From positions 562,814-625,614 of the forward strand of contig MKVM01000001.1 in NCBI GenBank assembly GCA_001898835.1: a stretch of DNA of 62,801 bases, written 5' to 3'. Positions within the stretch are counted from its first letter, which is position 1. The number at the start of each line of letters is the position of its first letter. Positions 8,450 to 16,719 of this stretch are shown here, piece by piece. This stretch comes from Micrococcales bacterium 72-143. GTDB lineage: Bacteria; Actinomycetota; Actinomycetes; Actinomycetales; Microbacteriaceae. The notes below the pieces were generated by a model that was not told the DNA's origin, made no database searches, and saw nothing but the letters and a program-made list of their open reading frames with translations. The translations under genes were made by a program, and so were the position numbers.

Positions 8450-9327
8450 GCCTGCACCTTCTTCTTCCCGAGGATCCCCGCGGGTCGCAGCAGGAGCACA
8501 CCCGCTAGCAGCAGCACAACCACGAGGTCGCCGACGCCCCAGTAGAAGTTGGCGAACTGCTGGAGCACGCCGACCGCGACGGATGCGATCGCGGCGCCGG
8601 CGAGCGATCCGAGGCCGCCGATGACCGTCACGATGAAGGCGAAGATCAGCAGCGACCCGCCGAGATGCGGCGAGACGTAGCCGAAGTAGTGCGAGGCGAG
8701 AACCCCGCCGAGTCCCGCGGCCGTGCCGCCGATCGCGAACACGACCGTGAACGCGCGCCGCACGTCGATGCCGAGCGCCGTGACCATCGCGCGGTTCTCG
8801 ACACCGGCCCGGATGATGAGCCCGAACCGCGTGAAGCGCAGGAAGGCGACGATCCCGAGCAGCACGAGCGCGGCCGCGCCGATGAGGACGAAGCGGTCGT
8901 TCGGGATGCGCGCGCCCAGCAGCTGCGTCGTCTCGCCGAGCCAGGCCGGCGCCGTGACGTAGCTGGGATCGCTGCCCCAGATCCCCTCGAACAGGGCGAC
9001 GGTCGCGAGCGACAGGCCCACCGTCACGAGCACCTGTTCGATGTGGCGCTCGTACAGCCTCCGGATCAGCAGCAGCTCGGTGAGCGCCGCGGCGACGGCC
9101 CCGACGGCGGCGCCCAGCACGAGCGACGCCACGAAGGCCGGCCAGCTGTCGCCGCCCAGCCGTCGCGTCAGCTCGAAGCCCGCGAACGCGCCGAGGGTGA
9201 GGAAGGAGCCGTGCGCGAAGTTGAGGACCCCCATGAGCCCGTAGATGAGCGAGAGGCCGCTCGCCACGAGGAAGTACAGGGCGCCGAGCCCGAGACCGGT
9301 CACGGCCAGCAGCACGACGGTGCTCAT
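8446..9327 (-). CDS. livH: Branched-chain-amino-acid-type ABC transporter permease (LivH family)
   Basis: A 293-residue permease with about eight membrane segments. The motif LIYGLMGVLNFAHGSFLTLGAF (about residues 27-48) identifies LivH; a second conserved element, VIGGLGSLAGAAIASVAVG, lies near residue 240. It forms the heteromeric membrane channel with LivM (7349-8449). The C-terminus ends in RPAGILGKKK, a common LivH ending. Both ends overlap neighbours by 4 nt, so it is translated as part of the operon. Transport substrate unknown. Confidence 0.91.
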   Translation of the reverse strand: MSTVVLLAVTGLGLGALYFLVASGLSLIYGLMGVLNFAHGSFLTLGAFAGFELTRRLGGDSWPAFVASLVLGAAVGAVAAALTELLLIRRLYERHIEQVLVTVGLSLATVALFEGIWGSDPSYVTAPAWLGETTQLLGARIPNDRFVLIGAAALVLLGIVAFLRFTRFGLIIRAGVENRAMVTALGIDVRRAFTVVFAIGGTAAGLGGVLASHYFGYVSPHLGGSLLIFAFIVTVIGGLGSLAGAAIASVAVGVLQQFANFYWGVGDLVVVLLLAGVLLLRPAGILGKKKVQA

Positions 9328-10049
9328 CGTCCGTCCTCCGTCTCACGTTCGGTGTGCACGCCGAGCAGTCGGGTCGTGAGGGCGTCGTCGTCGAGGAGCC
9401 CCGCGGCGGGCCCGCGATGCACGACGCGTCCGGACTCGAGCACCACCACGGTGTCGGCGAGCTGGCGCACGACCTGGAGGTTCTGCTCGACGAGGAGGAT
9501 CGGCACGGTCGCCGCCGCGCGCGCGAGCGCCGCGGCGACGTCCTGCACGATGAGGGGGGCGAGCCCCTTGGTGGGCTCGTCGATGAGCAGCACGACGTTG
9601 CGGTTGACCAAGGCCCGCGCGATCGACACCATCTGCTGCTGACCGCCCGAGAGCGACCCGGCGCTCTGCCCCGCGCGCTGCACCAGCTCCGGGAACAGCT
9701 CCGCGACGAGATCCCGCCCTGTGGCGTCGGCGCCGCGCTCCGCGAGCCGCAGGTTCTCGGCGACCGTGAGCCCCGCGAACACCTCGCGGTCCTCGGGCAC
9801 ATAGCCCACGCCGCGCTGCACGATCCGATGCGTGGGGAGCTGATCGATCCGCTCCCCCGCGAGCTCGACGCGACCGGCGCGCTCGATGAGGCCGAGGAGG
9901 GCGCGGATGGTCGAGGTCTTGCCGACGCCGTTGCGACCGAGCAGCGCGGTCACCCCGGTCGCGGCGACCTCGAAGCTCACCTCCTCGACGACCTGCTGCC
10001 CGGCGATGCGCGCCGAGAGCCCGTCGACGACCAGCACGGGCGCGGTCAC
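9324..10049 (-). CDS. livF: ABC transporter ATP-binding protein (LivF family)
   Basis: A 241-residue ATPase subunit. Walker A GRNGVGKT is at 38-45, the signature LSGGQ at 133-137 and Walker B LLIDEP at 154-159. The YVPEDREVFAGLTVAENL segment (about 83-100) is diagnostic of LivF rather than LivG. It powers import together with LivG encoded immediately upstream, and overlaps both neighbours by 4 nt. Normal length. Confidence 0.92.
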   Translation of the reverse strand: MTAPVLVVDGLSARIAGQQVVEEVSFEVAATGVTALLGRNGVGKTSTIRALLGLIERAGRVELAGERIDQLPTHRIVQRGVGYVPEDREVFAGLTVAENLRLAERGADATGRDLVAELFPELVQRAGQSAGSLSGGQQQMVSIARALVNRNVVLLIDEPTKGLAPLIVQDVAAALARAAATVPILLVEQNLQVVRQLADTVVVLESGRVVHRGPAAGLLDDDALTTRLLGVHTERETEDGR

Positions 10050-10801
10050 ACCGCCTCCCCGAGGTAGGCGGCCTGGACCGCCGGATCCGCGACGACCTCG
10101 TCGGGCGTTCCGATCGCGAGCAGCTTTCCATGGTGCATGACCGCGACGCGGTCGACGAGGTCGAGCAGCACGTCGAGGTGGTGCTCGACCATGAGCACGG
10201 TGCGTCCCCCGCGGTGGACGCTGCGGATGAGCTGGGTGAGCGAGCCGACATCGCCGGACGCCACGCCCGCCATCGGCTCGTCGAGGAGGATGACCGCCGG
10301 GTCGGCGGCGAGCAGCATCGCGACCTCGAGCTTGCGCTTGTCGCCGTGCGAGAGGACGCCCGCGGTCGTCGCCGCATGGTGGTCGAGCCCGACGTCGCGC
10401 AAGCGTTCGGTCGCGACGGCGTCGGCCTCGTCCCGGTCACGGGGGACCGCCAGCACGGAGAGGGCTCCCCCGAGCCTGGCCTGGGCGGCGAGGCGCACGT
10501 TCTCCCGCACGCTGAGCGCCGGGAACAGGCTCGAGGTCTGGAAGGTGCGTCCGAGTCCGACGCGGGCCCGGTGATGCACGCTCGACCTCGTCACATCCCG
10601 CCCGTCCATGAGCACGCGGCCGGAGGTGAGGGGCGCGATCCCGGAGACGAGGTTGAACAGGGTGGTCTTGCCCGCTCCGTTGGGACCGATGACCCCGAGC
10701 ATCTCGCCGTGCGCGACCGCGAAGCTGACGTCGTCGATGATCGTCGCACCTCCGACGACGTAGCGGAGGCGCTGCACCTCGAGGGCGGGTGATGAGGACA
10801 T
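10046..10801 (-). CDS. livG: ABC transporter ATP-binding protein (LivG family)
   Basis: A 251-residue ATPase. Walker A GPNGAGKT is at 39-46, a LivG-type RTFQTSSLFPALSVREN segment at about 85-101, the signature region LSHGDKRKLE at 150-159 and Walker B LLDEP at 172-176. The signature has SHGDKR instead of the canonical SGGQ, which is usual in LivG. The ATG at 10801 is chosen over an upstream open frame because AAGGAA lies about 6 nt before it. An 80-base gap with a strong hairpin separates it from the substrate-binding-protein gene, the only sizeable gap in the operon. Confidence 0.92.
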   Translation of the reverse strand: MSSSPALEVQRLRYVVGGATIIDDVSFAVAHGEMLGVIGPNGAGKTTLFNLVSGIAPLTSGRVLMDGRDVTRSSVHHRARVGLGRTFQTSSLFPALSVRENVRLAAQARLGGALSVLAVPRDRDEADAVATERLRDVGLDHHAATTAGVLSHGDKRKLEVAMLLAADPAVILLDEPMAGVASGDVGSLTQLIRSVHRGGRTVLMVEHHLDVLLDLVDRVAVMHHGKLLAIGTPDEVVADPAVQAAYLGEAV

Positions 10802-10840
10802 GGGTGTTCCTTCGGGACTCGGCGGACGAGCGGAGAACAT

Positions 10841-10875
10841 GCCGGGCGGGACGGACCGGATCCGTCCCGCCCGGC
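10841..10875 (-). terminator. Intergenic hairpin between substrate-binding protein gene and livG
   Basis: Perfect 15-bp inverted repeat: left arm 10841-10855, right arm 10861-10875, loop 10856-10860. The stem is almost all G-C and starts 6 nt after the substrate-binding-protein stop codon. No U-tract follows on the minus strand. The likely role is partial termination or 3'-end protection, so that the binding protein is made in excess over the permease and ATPase subunits. Confidence 0.7.
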
Positions 10876-10881
10876 CGCGAC

Positions 10882-12078
10882 TCATCCGGCGACGGGGGGC
10901 GCCACCGTGTCCGCGTCGACCGTCTTGACGAGCTCGGGCGAGTACCCGTCGCCGTCCTTCACGAGCTTCACCTGGAACATGGGCTGCAGCAGGGCGTGGT
11001 CCTCGGCGCGGACGGTCATGCGCCCCTTGGGTCCGTCGAAGCTGAAGCCCTCGAGCGCCGCGATGTACCCGTCGACGCTGTCTTTACCTTCGCGGATCGC
11101 CTGCACGAGCATGATCGCGGCGTTGAAGCCGTCCGGCGAGAAGAGGTCCGGGGTCGCCCCCGCCGCGTCGAGCCGATCGATCATCGCCGTGTTCACCTCG
11201 TTGTCGGTGGCGCCGGCGAAGTAGTGGTTGAGGAACGAGATCGACTCGCTCGCCGAGCCGTAGGCCCCGTAGGTCGCCACGTCGCCGAGTCCGGTGACCA
11301 CCGTCGTCGCGTCGAACACCCCCTGCTGGCTGAGGGCCTCCCACATCGCCCCGGACGTCGCGCCCGCCCACGCGACGAACACGAGGTCGGGGTGGGCGTC
11401 GATGATCTGCTGCGCGAAGGGGGTGAACTCGGTCGCGTCCTCGGGGACGAGCACGCTGGAGACCTCCGCGCCCTTGGCGCCGAGCACCGCCTGGACCCCC
11501 GCGAGGTTGCCCTGCCCGAAGGCCGTGTCCTGGGCGAAGGCGAGCACCGTCTTGCCCGACGGCTCCCCGATGAAGGTTCCCGCGGTCGCGACGTCCTGGT
11601 AGGTCTGGCGACCGGAGCGGAAGGTGTAGTCGTTGACGCCGGTGATCGCATCGGCCGCCGCCGGACCCGAGATGTAGAGGATCTTGTTCTGGGCCGCCTG
11701 CTCGGCGAGTGCGAGCGCGACGCCCGACGAGGCCGTGCCGAGCACGATCTGCGTCCCCTGCCCGATGACGTCCTTCATCGCGCTGACCGCCTTGTCGGCG
11801 TCGCCGGCGTCGTCGAGATAGCTGATGTCGAGCTCGCGTCCGTCGACGGTGCCGGTTCCGTCGGTCGCGTAGTCCAGGCCCGCCTTGAATCCCGCGACGT
11901 AGGTGCCGCCGTACGCGGCGAGCGGGCCGGAGGTCGAGGTGATGACGGCGACGGGGACGGGTGCGAGATCGGATCCGTCGGTCGCGTCGCCTCCGCCCGT
12001 GCCCGGCGCGCATCCCGCGAGCGCGAGCACGGCCGCTGTGATCGTGGCCGCGGTGAGGAACTTCTTCGTTGCCTGCAT
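10882..12078 (-). CDS. livJ: ABC transporter substrate-binding lipoprotein (LivJ/LivK family)
   Basis: A 398-residue periplasmic-binding-type lipoprotein. The N-terminus has Lys-rich MQATKK, a hydrophobic stretch and the lipobox LAGC with Cys23 as the lipidation site. The mature part has the PVAVITSTSGPLAAYGGTYVAGFKAGLDY opening and the AAQNKILYISGPAAADAITG segment of leucine-binding-type receptors. ATG 12078 gives the best signal peptide; AGGAAAGG lies about 11 nt upstream. An in-frame ATG at 12105 would add nine residues and has no ribosome-binding site. It is the first gene of the ten-gene operon, with its own promoter at 12147-12176. Confidence 0.9.
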   Translation of the reverse strand: MQATKKFLTAATITAAVLALAGCAPGTGGGDATDGSDLAPVPVAVITSTSGPLAAYGGTYVAGFKAGLDYATDGTGTVDGRELDISYLDDAGDADKAVSAMKDVIGQGTQIVLGTASSGVALALAEQAAQNKILYISGPAAADAITGVNDYTFRSGRQTYQDVATAGTFIGEPSGKTVLAFAQDTAFGQGNLAGVQAVLGAKGAEVSSVLVPEDATEFTPFAQQIIDAHPDLVFVAWAGATSGAMWEALSQQGVFDATTVVTGLGDVATYGAYGSASESISFLNHYFAGATDNEVNTAMIDRLDAAGATPDLFSPDGFNAAIMLVQAIREGKDSVDGYIAALEGFSFDGPKGRMTVRAEDHALLQPMFQVKLVKDGDGYSPELVKTVDADTVAPPVAG

Positions 12079-12120
12079 GAGAATGTGGACCTTTCCTGCT
12101 GTCATAGGAGGAGAGAGCAA

Positions 12121-12176
12121 ACCTGACAGGTGATTCAGGTATCAGGATAGTAGGTACGCCTCACCGTGGATGTCAA
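12121..12176 (-). promoter_or_regulatory. Promoter and candidate TetR operator of the liv/acyl-CoA ligase operon
   Basis: On the minus strand TTGACA (12171-12176) is separated by 18 nt from TACTAT (12147-12152), a near-consensus sigma-70-type promoter. The expected start is near 12140. An inverted repeat ACCTGA-N8-TCAGGT spans 12121-12140, directly over the start. Its size and position suit a TetR-family dimer, and a TetR gene lies in this operon at 5149-5796. The binding assignment is inference. Confidence 0.7.
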
Positions 12177-12192
12177 GGAGACGCCCCCGTGG

Positions 12193-13518
12193 TTACCGAA
12201 GCGTGACCGGGTTGACGATGTCGGCGTAGATGAGCAGCGCGCTCGAGACCGCCAGCACGGCCACGATCACGAGGGTGACGGGGATGAAGCGCGCGATATC
12301 GACGGGTCCGGGGTCGGCCTTCCCCCGCAGCTTCGCGAACCGTCGCCGGATGGCCTCCCAGAGGGCACCCGCGACGTGCCCTCCGTCGAGCGGCAGCAGG
12401 GGCACGAGGTTGAAGACGAACAGGGCCACGTTGAGGGCCGCGAGCATCTGCAGGAGGCTCGCGGCGCGATCGGCGACCGGTGCCGCGTCGAGTGACGAGA
12501 TCTCCCCCGCGAGCCGGCCGACGCCCACGACGCTGATCGGGCCGTTCGGGTCGCGCTCGTCGCCCCCGAACGCGGCCTGCGCGACCTGCACGAGGCGCTG
12601 CGGCAGCGTCACGATGATCTTGCCCACGGCGACCGAGTTGTCCCACACGGCGGGCAGCACGGCGGTCACGGGCTGCTGCACCTTCTCGGTGGCCGGGCCC
12701 ACACCGATGAAGCCGACCTCCTGCGTCACCGCCTTCCCGTCCTCGTCCACGACGGCCTGGCCCGCGGCATCCGTCACCGGCCGCTCGGTGAGCAGGGGCG
12801 TCACCTCGAGGCTCAGCTGCGCGCCGTCGCGCTCCACGACGAACGACAGCGTGTCGCCGGGGTGGGAACGGATGATGCCGCTGGCCTGGTCCCAGCTCGC
12901 GATCTCGGTGCCGTCGATGGACACGAGGCGGTCACCGGGCCGCAGGCCCGCCTCCGCCGCGGGAGCGGCGGGGTCCGCGGCGGTGCACTCGGTCTGGGAC
13001 GCATCCGTCGCGACGCACTCGTTGACGGTGCCGAGCGTCGTCGAGTACTGGTAGACGCCGAAGCCGCACAGCACGACCGTGTAGAGCACGATCGCGATGA
13101 GCAGGTTCATGAACGGGCCGCCGAGCATGATGACGATGCGCTTGTAGACGGGCAGCTTGTAGAACACCCGCTCCTCGTCGCCCGGCGCGACGGTCTCGGC
13201 GGACTGGTCGCGGGCGTCCTGCACGAGGGTGTCGAAGAAGCCCGTGTTGGCGGTGCGCGCTCCCTCGCCCGCGTGCGCGGGCGGATACATGCCGGCCATC
13301 GAGATGTAGCCGCCGAGCGGGACGAGCTTGACGCCGTACTCCGTCTCGCCCTTCCTCCGTGAGAAGAGGGTGGGGCCGAAGCCGATCATGTACTGGGCGA
13401 CCTTGACGCCGAACCTCTTCGCCGGGATCAGGTGGCCGAGCTCGTGGAGGCCGATCGAGACGGCGAGCCCGAGGGCCACGACGACCACCCCGAGCACGTA
13501 GAGCAGCACGGTTTCCAC
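12193..13518 (-). CDS. rseP: RseP/Rip-type site-2 intramembrane zinc metalloprotease (M50)
   Basis: A 441-residue membrane protease. The zinc motif HELGH is at 25-29 in the first membrane helix. A PDZ domain lies at about residues 175-265, and the second active-site motif NLVPLLPLDGGH (about 389-400) carries the Asp ligand. Family members cut anti-sigma factors within the membrane; in mycobacteria the homologue is Rip1. GTG 13518 is chosen because TAGCCT lies 6 nt upstream (13525-13530), the leaderless pattern. It follows dxr and the DUF2330 gene as usual, but ispG, normally next, is displaced. Confidence 0.93.
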   Translation of the reverse strand: METVLLYVLGVVVVALGLAVSIGLHELGHLIPAKRFGVKVAQYMIGFGPTLFSRRKGETEYGVKLVPLGGYISMAGMYPPAHAGEGARTANTGFFDTLVQDARDQSAETVAPGDEERVFYKLPVYKRIVIMLGGPFMNLLIAIVLYTVVLCGFGVYQYSTTLGTVNECVATDASQTECTAADPAAPAAEAGLRPGDRLVSIDGTEIASWDQASGIIRSHPGDTLSFVVERDGAQLSLEVTPLLTERPVTDAAGQAVVDEDGKAVTQEVGFIGVGPATEKVQQPVTAVLPAVWDNSVAVGKIIVTLPQRLVQVAQAAFGGDERDPNGPISVVGVGRLAGEISSLDAAPVADRAASLLQMLAALNVALFVFNLVPLLPLDGGHVAGALWEAIRRRFAKLRGKADPGPVDIARFIPVTLVIVAVLAVSSALLIYADIVNPVTLR

Positions 13519-13530
13519 CGCGCCAGGCTA
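13519..13530 (-). promoter_or_regulatory. -10 element of leaderless rseP promoter
   Basis: TAGCCT (complement of 13525-13530) sits exactly 6 nt upstream of the GTG start at 13518. It implies that rseP can be transcribed separately from dxr and the DUF2330 gene. Confidence 0.5.
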
Positions 13531-13582
13531 GGGCACGCCCGCTGGGAGCGCGCCGAGGCACGGCAGTGCCCGCGCTGAACGC

Positions 13583-14620
13583 CTACCAGACGCGCCGTCG
13601 GCGTCGCTCGGCGCGGTTGTGCACGATCGCGCCGATGATCACGATCAGCAGCATGAGGCCGAAGATCGACGCGACGCCGACGATCGCGTAGCCGAGGGGG
13701 ACGCCCCCGATCTCGACGTACTTGGTGCGCGTCTCGACGGGCGTGTAGTCGGGCCTGGTTCCGGTGGAGGTGATCGTCAGGTCGCCCGTGATCTGCGTCG
13801 CGGGGTCGGCGAAGTAGGCCTCGACGACCGTCAGGTAGGCGCCGAGCTGCGTGAGCGTCGGCTGGGTCACGGGCCCCGCCCACACGATGCTCCCCGCGAC
13901 GGTGCCGTCGGGGAACGCGGCCTGCATCCCGTCGTCGCCGAAGAGGTAGAGGCGCACCGTCTGGGGCGTCTGCGCCGCCTGGGACAGCAGCAGGGGGTAG
14001 ACGACGTCGGTCGTCGCGAACGCCAGCCGCACGGGGTCGAGCGCGCCGTCGAGCGGCTCCTCGCCGGTGAGCTTGAACGCCGCGAAGGACCAGCCCCGCG
14101 CGATGTAGTCGGCGAACAGCGTCTGCACGGACGGGTCGATGCCGTATCCGTTCGCCGTGAGCCAGGCCTGGAGGCCCTCGGCGTCGGATGCGGCGAGCGT
14201 CACCGCCGAGATGGGGCCGAGGTCGACCTCCGACAGCACGTCCGGTGGCGCGCCCGCCGACGCACCGTCGCCCATCGAGCCCCACCAGTTCTCGACGGTC
14301 TCGACGACGGGGGCGGTCTGACGGTCGAGCGCCTGGAAGACCGACTTCTCGCCGAGACTCACCGTCGCGGGGGTCGGGGTCGGGATGACGAGTCCGGTGT
14401 CGGCGCCGTCGGCGAGCATGTCGAGCACCATGTCGATGCGCTCCGTCGTGCCGTCGAAGGTGACGAGCGCGTGCTCCTCGCCCACGGACACGCTCGTCCC
14501 GTCGGGCGGGGTCGGCGCGCCGCACGCGCACGCGGCCGCCGGTTGCGCGATCCCGAGCGCGGTCAGCGCCGCGGCCAGCAGCGCGGTGGCCGTCGTCCCC
14601 GCGAGAACCCGTCTCGTCAT
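13583..14620 (-). CDS. DUF2330 domain-containing secreted, membrane-anchored protein
   Basis: A 345-residue protein with an N-terminal signal peptide ending around [14 protein letters not shown]. The CACGAP start of the mature part and the [16 protein letters not shown] segment (about 50-66) are typical of DUF2330. A C-terminal membrane helix (about 310-335) followed by a basic tail (AERRRRRVW) anchors it outside the membrane. Function unknown. It overlaps the dxr stop by 4 nt, so it is translated with dxr, and lies directly before rseP. It may be an envelope protein handled by the neighbouring protease, but that is speculation. Confidence 0.82.
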   Translation of the reverse strand: MTRRVLAGTTATALLAAALTALGIAQPAAACACGAPTPPDGTSVSVGEEHALVTFDGTTERIDMVLDMLADGADTGLVIPTPTPATVSLGEKSVFQALDRQTAPVVETVENWWGSMGDGASAGAPPDVLSEVDLGPISAVTLAASDAEGLQAWLTANGYGIDPSVQTLFADYIARGWSFAAFKLTGEEPLDGALDPVRLAFATTDVVYPLLLSQAAQTPQTVRLYLFGDDGMQAAFPDGTVAGSIVWAGPVTQPTLTQLGAYLTVVEAYFADPATQITGDLTITSTGTRPDYTPVETRTKYVEIGGVPLGYAIVGVASIFGLMLLIVIIGAIVHNRAERRRRRVW

Positions 14621-15711
14621 CCGTTCACCCCTCCCGCGAGCAGCCTGTCGGCCTCGTCGCGCGCCCACGCCTCGGCGGCGAGTACACCCTCGAGGGTGAC
14701 AGGGCCGGGCGCGTGCGCCTCGACGACCCGCCGCACGGTCTCGACGATGCCGAGGAAAGGCACCCGCCGGGCGTGGAAGGCGTCGACCGCCTGCTCGTTG
14801 GCCGCGTTGTAGACCGCGGGGTAGGTGCCGCCGAGCTCCCCCACCCGGCGCGCGAGGGCGACGGCCGGGAAGGTGTCGTCGTCGAGCGGCTCGAAGGTCC
14901 ACTGCTGGACGGTCGTCCAGTCGAGGGGCGCACCCACCCCGGGCACCCGGTGCGGCCAGTCCAGGCCGAGCGAGATGGGCAGCCGCATGTCCGGCGGCGA
15001 GGCCTGCGCGATCGTCGACCCGTCGACGAACTCGACCATGGAGTGCACGATCGACTGCGGATGCACGACGACGTCGATGCGCTCGTAGGGGATGCCGAAC
15101 AGCAGGTGCGCCTCGATGACCTCGAGTCCCTTGTTGACGAGCGTCGCCGAGTTGGTGGTGACGACGCGCCCCATGTCCCAGGTCGGATGTGCGAGGGCGT
15201 CCTCGGGGCGCACCTCGGCGAGCTGCTCCCGGGTGCGCCCGCGGAAGGGTCCGCCGGATGCCGTGACCACGAGCCGGCGCACCTCGCCGTGCTCCCCCGC
15301 GCGCAGCGCCTGCGCGAGCGCCGAGTGCTCGGAGTCGACGGGCACGATCTGCCCGGGGGCCGCGGCGGCGAGCACCAGGTCGCCCCCGACGATGAGGCTC
15401 TCCTTGTTGGCGAGGGCGAGCGTCGCACCGGTCTCGAGCACCGCGAGCGTGGCGGCGAGGCCGACCGAGCCGGTGATGCCGTTCACCACGACATCCGCGG
15501 GCACCTCGCGCACGAGCCCGACGGCCTCGTCGATGCCGAGCGCGGTGCGTGCGACGCCGGTCTCGGCCGACTGCCGGGCCAGCGCGTCGGCGTTGTGCCC
15601 GGCGGCGAGGCCGACGAGCTCGAAGCGGTCGCGATGGGCGGCGATCACCTCGAGCGCCTGCACCCCGATCGACCCCGTGGACCCGAGAACGAGAACGCGA
15701 CGACGGCTCAT
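14617..15711 (-). CDS. dxr: 1-deoxy-D-xylulose 5-phosphate reductoisomerase
   Basis: A 364-residue enzyme of the MEP pathway, converting DXP to MEP with NADPH. The cofactor loop GSTGSIG is at 10-16. The [11 protein letters not shown] and PVDSEHSA segments (about 128-152) hold metal- and substrate-binding residues; ASGGPFRG forms the flexible active-site loop, and [11 protein letters not shown] is the C-terminal conserved block. The ATG at 15711 has TAGGCT exactly 6 nt upstream and no Shine-Dalgarno sequence. Its stop overlaps the DUF2330 start. Confidence 0.96.
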   Translation of the reverse strand: MSRRRVLVLGSTGSIGVQALEVIAAHRDRFELVGLAAGHNADALARQSAETGVARTALGIDEAVGLVREVPADVVVNGITGSVGLAATLAVLETGATLALANKESLIVGGDLVLAAAAPGQIVPVDSEHSALAQALRAGEHGEVRRLVVTASGGPFRGRTREQLAEVRPEDALAHPTWDMGRVVTTNSATLVNKGLEVIEAHLLFGIPYERIDVVVHPQSIVHSMVEFVDGSTIAQASPPDMRLPISLGLDWPHRVPGVGAPLDWTTVQQWTFEPLDDDTFPAVALARRVGELGGTYPAVYNAANEQAVDAFHARRVPFLGIVETVRRVVEAHAPGPVTLEGVLAAEAWARDEADRLLAGGVNG

Positions 15712-15723
15712 GGGCCGAGCCTA
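15712..15723 (-). promoter_or_regulatory. -10 element of leaderless dxr promoter, overlapping the upstream stop codon
   Basis: TAGGCT (complement of 15718-15723) is followed by 6 nt and ATG 15711. Its first three bases are the TAG stop codon of the upstream sugar-kinase gene, so one codon serves both as a stop and as part of the promoter. Confidence 0.5.
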
Positions 15724-16719
15724 GCGGCGGGCGCTCACCGCGTCGGCGGTCGTCAGCTCCTCGCGGGCGCGGGCGAGCGCATCCGGTGCGGCTCCCGCCG
15801 CGGAGAGCGCCAGCAGGCCGGCGCCGAGGACGGGCGCGTCGTCCACGATGCGCAGCGTCGCGTTGGGCGCGATCCGCGCGAGTCCGTCGACGATCCGGTC
15901 GACGAGCAGCGGGTCGCGCGAGCGGGCCACTCCCCCGCCGATCACGACGGGCACGGCGGCATCCCGCAGCCCCAGGCGGGTCAGGCAGGCCCGCGCGTAG
16001 GCGAGCACCTCGTCGGCCTGGCGCTCGACCACGGAGATCGCGACGGCGTCGCCCCGGCCCGCGGCCCGGAACACGAGCGGCGCGAGGCCCGCGAGCATCG
16101 TGAGGGGCCGGCGCTCGAAGTGCAGGTCCTCGACGAGCTCGTCGAGGTTCGCGAGCCCGAGCTCCTCGAGCAGCAGCGCGCCGAGGAGCGTGTCCGGCCC
16201 GCGGCCGTCGGCCGCCCGGGCGGCGTGCCACAGCACCTCCCCGCCGAGGCTGGAGCCCCCGCCCCAGTCGCCCGAGATGCCGCCGAGCGCGGGGAAGCGC
16301 ACCTGGGCGCCGTCGCGCCGCACGCCGATCGCGTTCATCCCCGTGCCGCACACGATCGCGACGGCGTCCGGTTCGTCGGCGCCCGCACGCAGCAGGGCGT
16401 GCAGGTCGTTCTCGACCACGACGCCGTCGATCGCCCACGGGAGCCCCCCGATCCCCGCCCGGTACGCGGCGATCTCGGCGGGCAGGTCGAGGCCCGACAG
16501 GTAGAGGCTCACCTGGGCCAGCTCGCCCTTGGGCCGCGTCGCCAGGAGCGCGGTGATCACCGCGTCGACGGTGGCGAGCGAGCTCGCGAGCCCGTCGATC
16601 TGCGGACTCGAGCCGGGCCCGCGCTCGCTCGCGAGGAGACGTCCGTCGAGGTCGAGCAGCACCGCATCCGTCTTGGAACCGCCCCCGTCGACCGCAACGA
16701 CGTGGGCGGGGCGGCTCAC
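15721..16719 (-). CDS. BadF/BadG/BcrA/BcrD-family ATPase, N-acetylglucosamine-kinase-like sugar kinase
   Basis: A 332-residue actin-fold kinase. VVAVDGGGSKTDAVLLD (about 6-22) is the phosphate-1 motif; CGTGMNAIGV (near 150) and the ALGGISGDWGGGSSLGGE block match GlcNAc kinases of the BadF family. GTG 16719 overlaps the GH4 stop (GTGA) and has GGAG 5-6 nt upstream, so it is preferred to an in-frame GTG at 16725. Next to a GH4 6-phospho-glycosidase and an ABC rather than PTS importer, it is a good candidate for the kinase that makes the phosphorylated substrate. Sugar specificity is not determined. Confidence 0.84.
   Translation of the reverse strand: MSRPAHVVAVDGGGSKTDAVLLDLDGRLLASERGPGSSPQIDGLASSLATVDAVITALLATRPKGELAQVSLYLSGLDLPAEIAAYRAGIGGLPWAIDGVVVENDLHALLRAGADEPDAVAIVCGTGMNAIGVRRDGAQVRFPALGGISGDWGGGSSLGGEVLWHAARAADGRGPDTLLGALLLEELGLANLDELVEDLHFERRPLTMLAGLAPLVFRAAGRGDAVAISVVERQADEVLAYARACLTRLGLRDAAVPVVIGGGVARSRDPLLVDRIVDGLARIAPNATLRIVDDAPVLGAGLLALSAAGAAPDALARAREELTTADAVSARR

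Noticed and set aside
12109-12118. AGGAGG-like sequence before livJ
   Set aside because: It reads AGGAGG on the plus strand only; the gene is on the minus strand.
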